NCBI GenBank assembly: GCA_049325275.1
Contig: JBMOLU010000008.1
Location: 282,160-346,159, forward strand
Length of the DNA stretch: 64,000 bases
Source of the DNA: CAIQJJ01 sp049325275
Lineage (GTDB): Bacteria > Chloroflexota > Anaerolineae > Anaerolineales > UBA4823
Direction of reading: 5' to 3'
Shown here piece after piece: positions 63,506 to 64,000 of the stretch. Positions within the stretch are counted from its first letter, which is position 1. Every line of letters begins with the position of its first letter. A program made the translations under genes and the position numbers. The notes below the pieces were generated by a model that saw only the letters and a list, made by a program, of their open reading frames with translations, ran no database searches and was not told the origin of the DNA.

Positions 63506-63593
63506 GCCGAAGTGGTGGAATAGGCAGACACGCTAGGTTCAGGGCTTAGTGACCGTTAAGGTCGTGAGGGTTCGACTCCCTCCTTCGGCACCA
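63506..63593 (+). tRNA. tRNA-Leu (anticodon CAG)
   Basis: 88 nt, class II with long variable arm. Acceptor GCCGAAG (63506-63512) pairs with CTTCGGC (63583-63589), followed by ACCA, so CCA is encoded. The anticodon loop TTCAGGG puts CAG at 63540-63542, reading CUG. TTCGACT gives the T loop. Confidence 0.97.
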
Positions 63594-63596
63594 GAA

Positions 63597-63626
63597 AACC
63601 GCTCTCGTTGGAGGGCGGTTTTTTTT
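63597..63626 (+). terminator. Terminator after tRNA-Leu
   Basis: AACCGCTCTC-gttg-GAGGGCGGTT hairpin followed directly by an eight-T run. Confidence 0.9.
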
Positions 63627-63668
63627 GTTCTCGTAAACCGCGAATTCTGTGTAACAGGAGCACTTTCC

Positions 63669-64000
63669 ATGATCAAAAATATAACTGCATCAACCGATCC
63701 AAACCTCAAAAAAAGTGACCTGCTCGTCATCGCCGGCGCCGGCGGTTTCATCGGCGGCGCGCTCGTACGCTACTTCCACGAGCAGGGCTTCACCAACCTA
63801 CGCGCCGTGGACAAGAAACCCCTGCCCGCCTGGTACCAGCGCACGCCCGGCGTCGAAAGCTTGTGCCTCGACTTGAGCGAGAAAGAGAACGCCGTGCGCG
63901 CCTGCGAAGGCGCAGCCGAAGTCTACAACCTGGCCGCCGATATGGGCGGGATGGGCTTTATCGAGCGCTTCCGCGTCGAATGCCTGCGCAGCGTGCTGAT
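63669..64000 (+). CDS. GDP-mannose 3,5-epimerase-like SDR (3' end outside window)
   Basis: About 110 residues are visible. The N-terminal SDR motif GAGGFIGGALVRYF lies near residue 24, and AADMGGMGFIERF near residue 97 is typical of GDP-mannose 3,5-epimerases and related NAD-dependent epimerases. These supply GDP-sugars for envelope polysaccharides. CAGGAG lies 8 nt before the ATG at 63669. The gene continues past the window, so its end and full function cannot be judged. Confidence 0.82.
   Translation, partial: MIKNITASTDPNLKKSDLLVIAGAGGFIGGALVRYFHEQGFTNLRAVDKKPLPAWYQRTPGVESLCLDLSEKENAVRACEGAAEVYNLAADMGGMGFIERFRVECLRSVL

Overview
The window (about 60% GC) looks like a chromosomal segment of a Chloroflexota bacterium, probably Anaerolineae in the broad sense. 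This rests on gene content, not on a marker tree: a NuoB / fused NuoCD / NuoI block, a PSP1-type YaaT protein beside Mrp and PIG-L genes, a LuxR-kelch membrane protein, paired sucCD, and secreted proteins with signal peptide plus Thr/Pro linkers. There is no rRNA, CRISPR array, insertion sequence or prophage. There is one tRNA gene, tRNA-Leu(CAG).

Layout. 1-11047 is almost entirely minus strand: a partial 2-oxoacid:acceptor oxidoreductase alpha subunit, a helical-backbone metal receptor, a roadblock/LC7 protein, an M20 amidohydrolase, DinB, PIG-L, PSP1, Mrp, a small CxxC protein, then nuoI, nuoCD, nuoB and an iscX-like gene. 11348-17190 (plus) holds central amino-acid and acid metabolism: rocD, a DinB protein, ald, a 4-hydroxybutyrate/acetyl-CoA transferase and pyruvate kinase. 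17318-19597 is a large methylase-like protein whose catalytic motif appears to be lost. 19930-24477 is a polyphosphate-related group: glutaredoxin-like, ppk1, a winged-helix/ferredoxin protein and a CHAD protein.

The most notable region is 24529-31272 (minus). It reads as a complete-looking lasso-peptide (RiPP) cluster: lasso cyclase (asparagine-synthase type), a 51-residue precursor, two HPr-kinase-like proteins, a sulfotransferase, a PqqD-type B1, a transglutaminase-like B2 and a nucleotidyltransferase. The precursor gene (29140-29295) has a strong ribosome binding site, its own -10 box, W..P and Thr(-2)-like leader features, and a 14-15 residue core with Asp/Glu at ring-closing positions.

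31415-33000 holds a ferredoxin and a YeiH-type exporter with a separate 33-residue N-terminal helix protein. 33243-36476 holds a secreted two-domain protein and signalling genes (receiver, unknown, receiver-GGDEF). 36458-39107 (minus) is a lipoprotein, uppP and tgt. 39152-49753 is an envelope-polysaccharide region (glycosyltransferases, methyltransferases, multi-pass membrane proteins, a flippase-like LPG-synthase TM protein), including one distinctly AT-rich gene. 49842-53988 holds a secreted four-repeat protein, a lipoprotein, the LuxR-TM-kelch protein and a HEPN-like protein. 54232-63453 holds sucCD, an RlmI-like methyltransferase, an exonuclease-DinG helicase, an OmpR-type regulator with its histidine kinase, and a SIMPL-domain protein. 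The window closes with tRNA-Leu and the start of a GDP-mannose 3,5-epimerase-like gene.

Two patterns run across the window. First, at least seven genes that lack a Shine-Dalgarno sequence have a TATAAT-like box ending 6-8 nt before an ATG/GTG, which suggests leaderless mRNAs. Second, the intergenic spaces carry families of small inverted and dispersed repeats.
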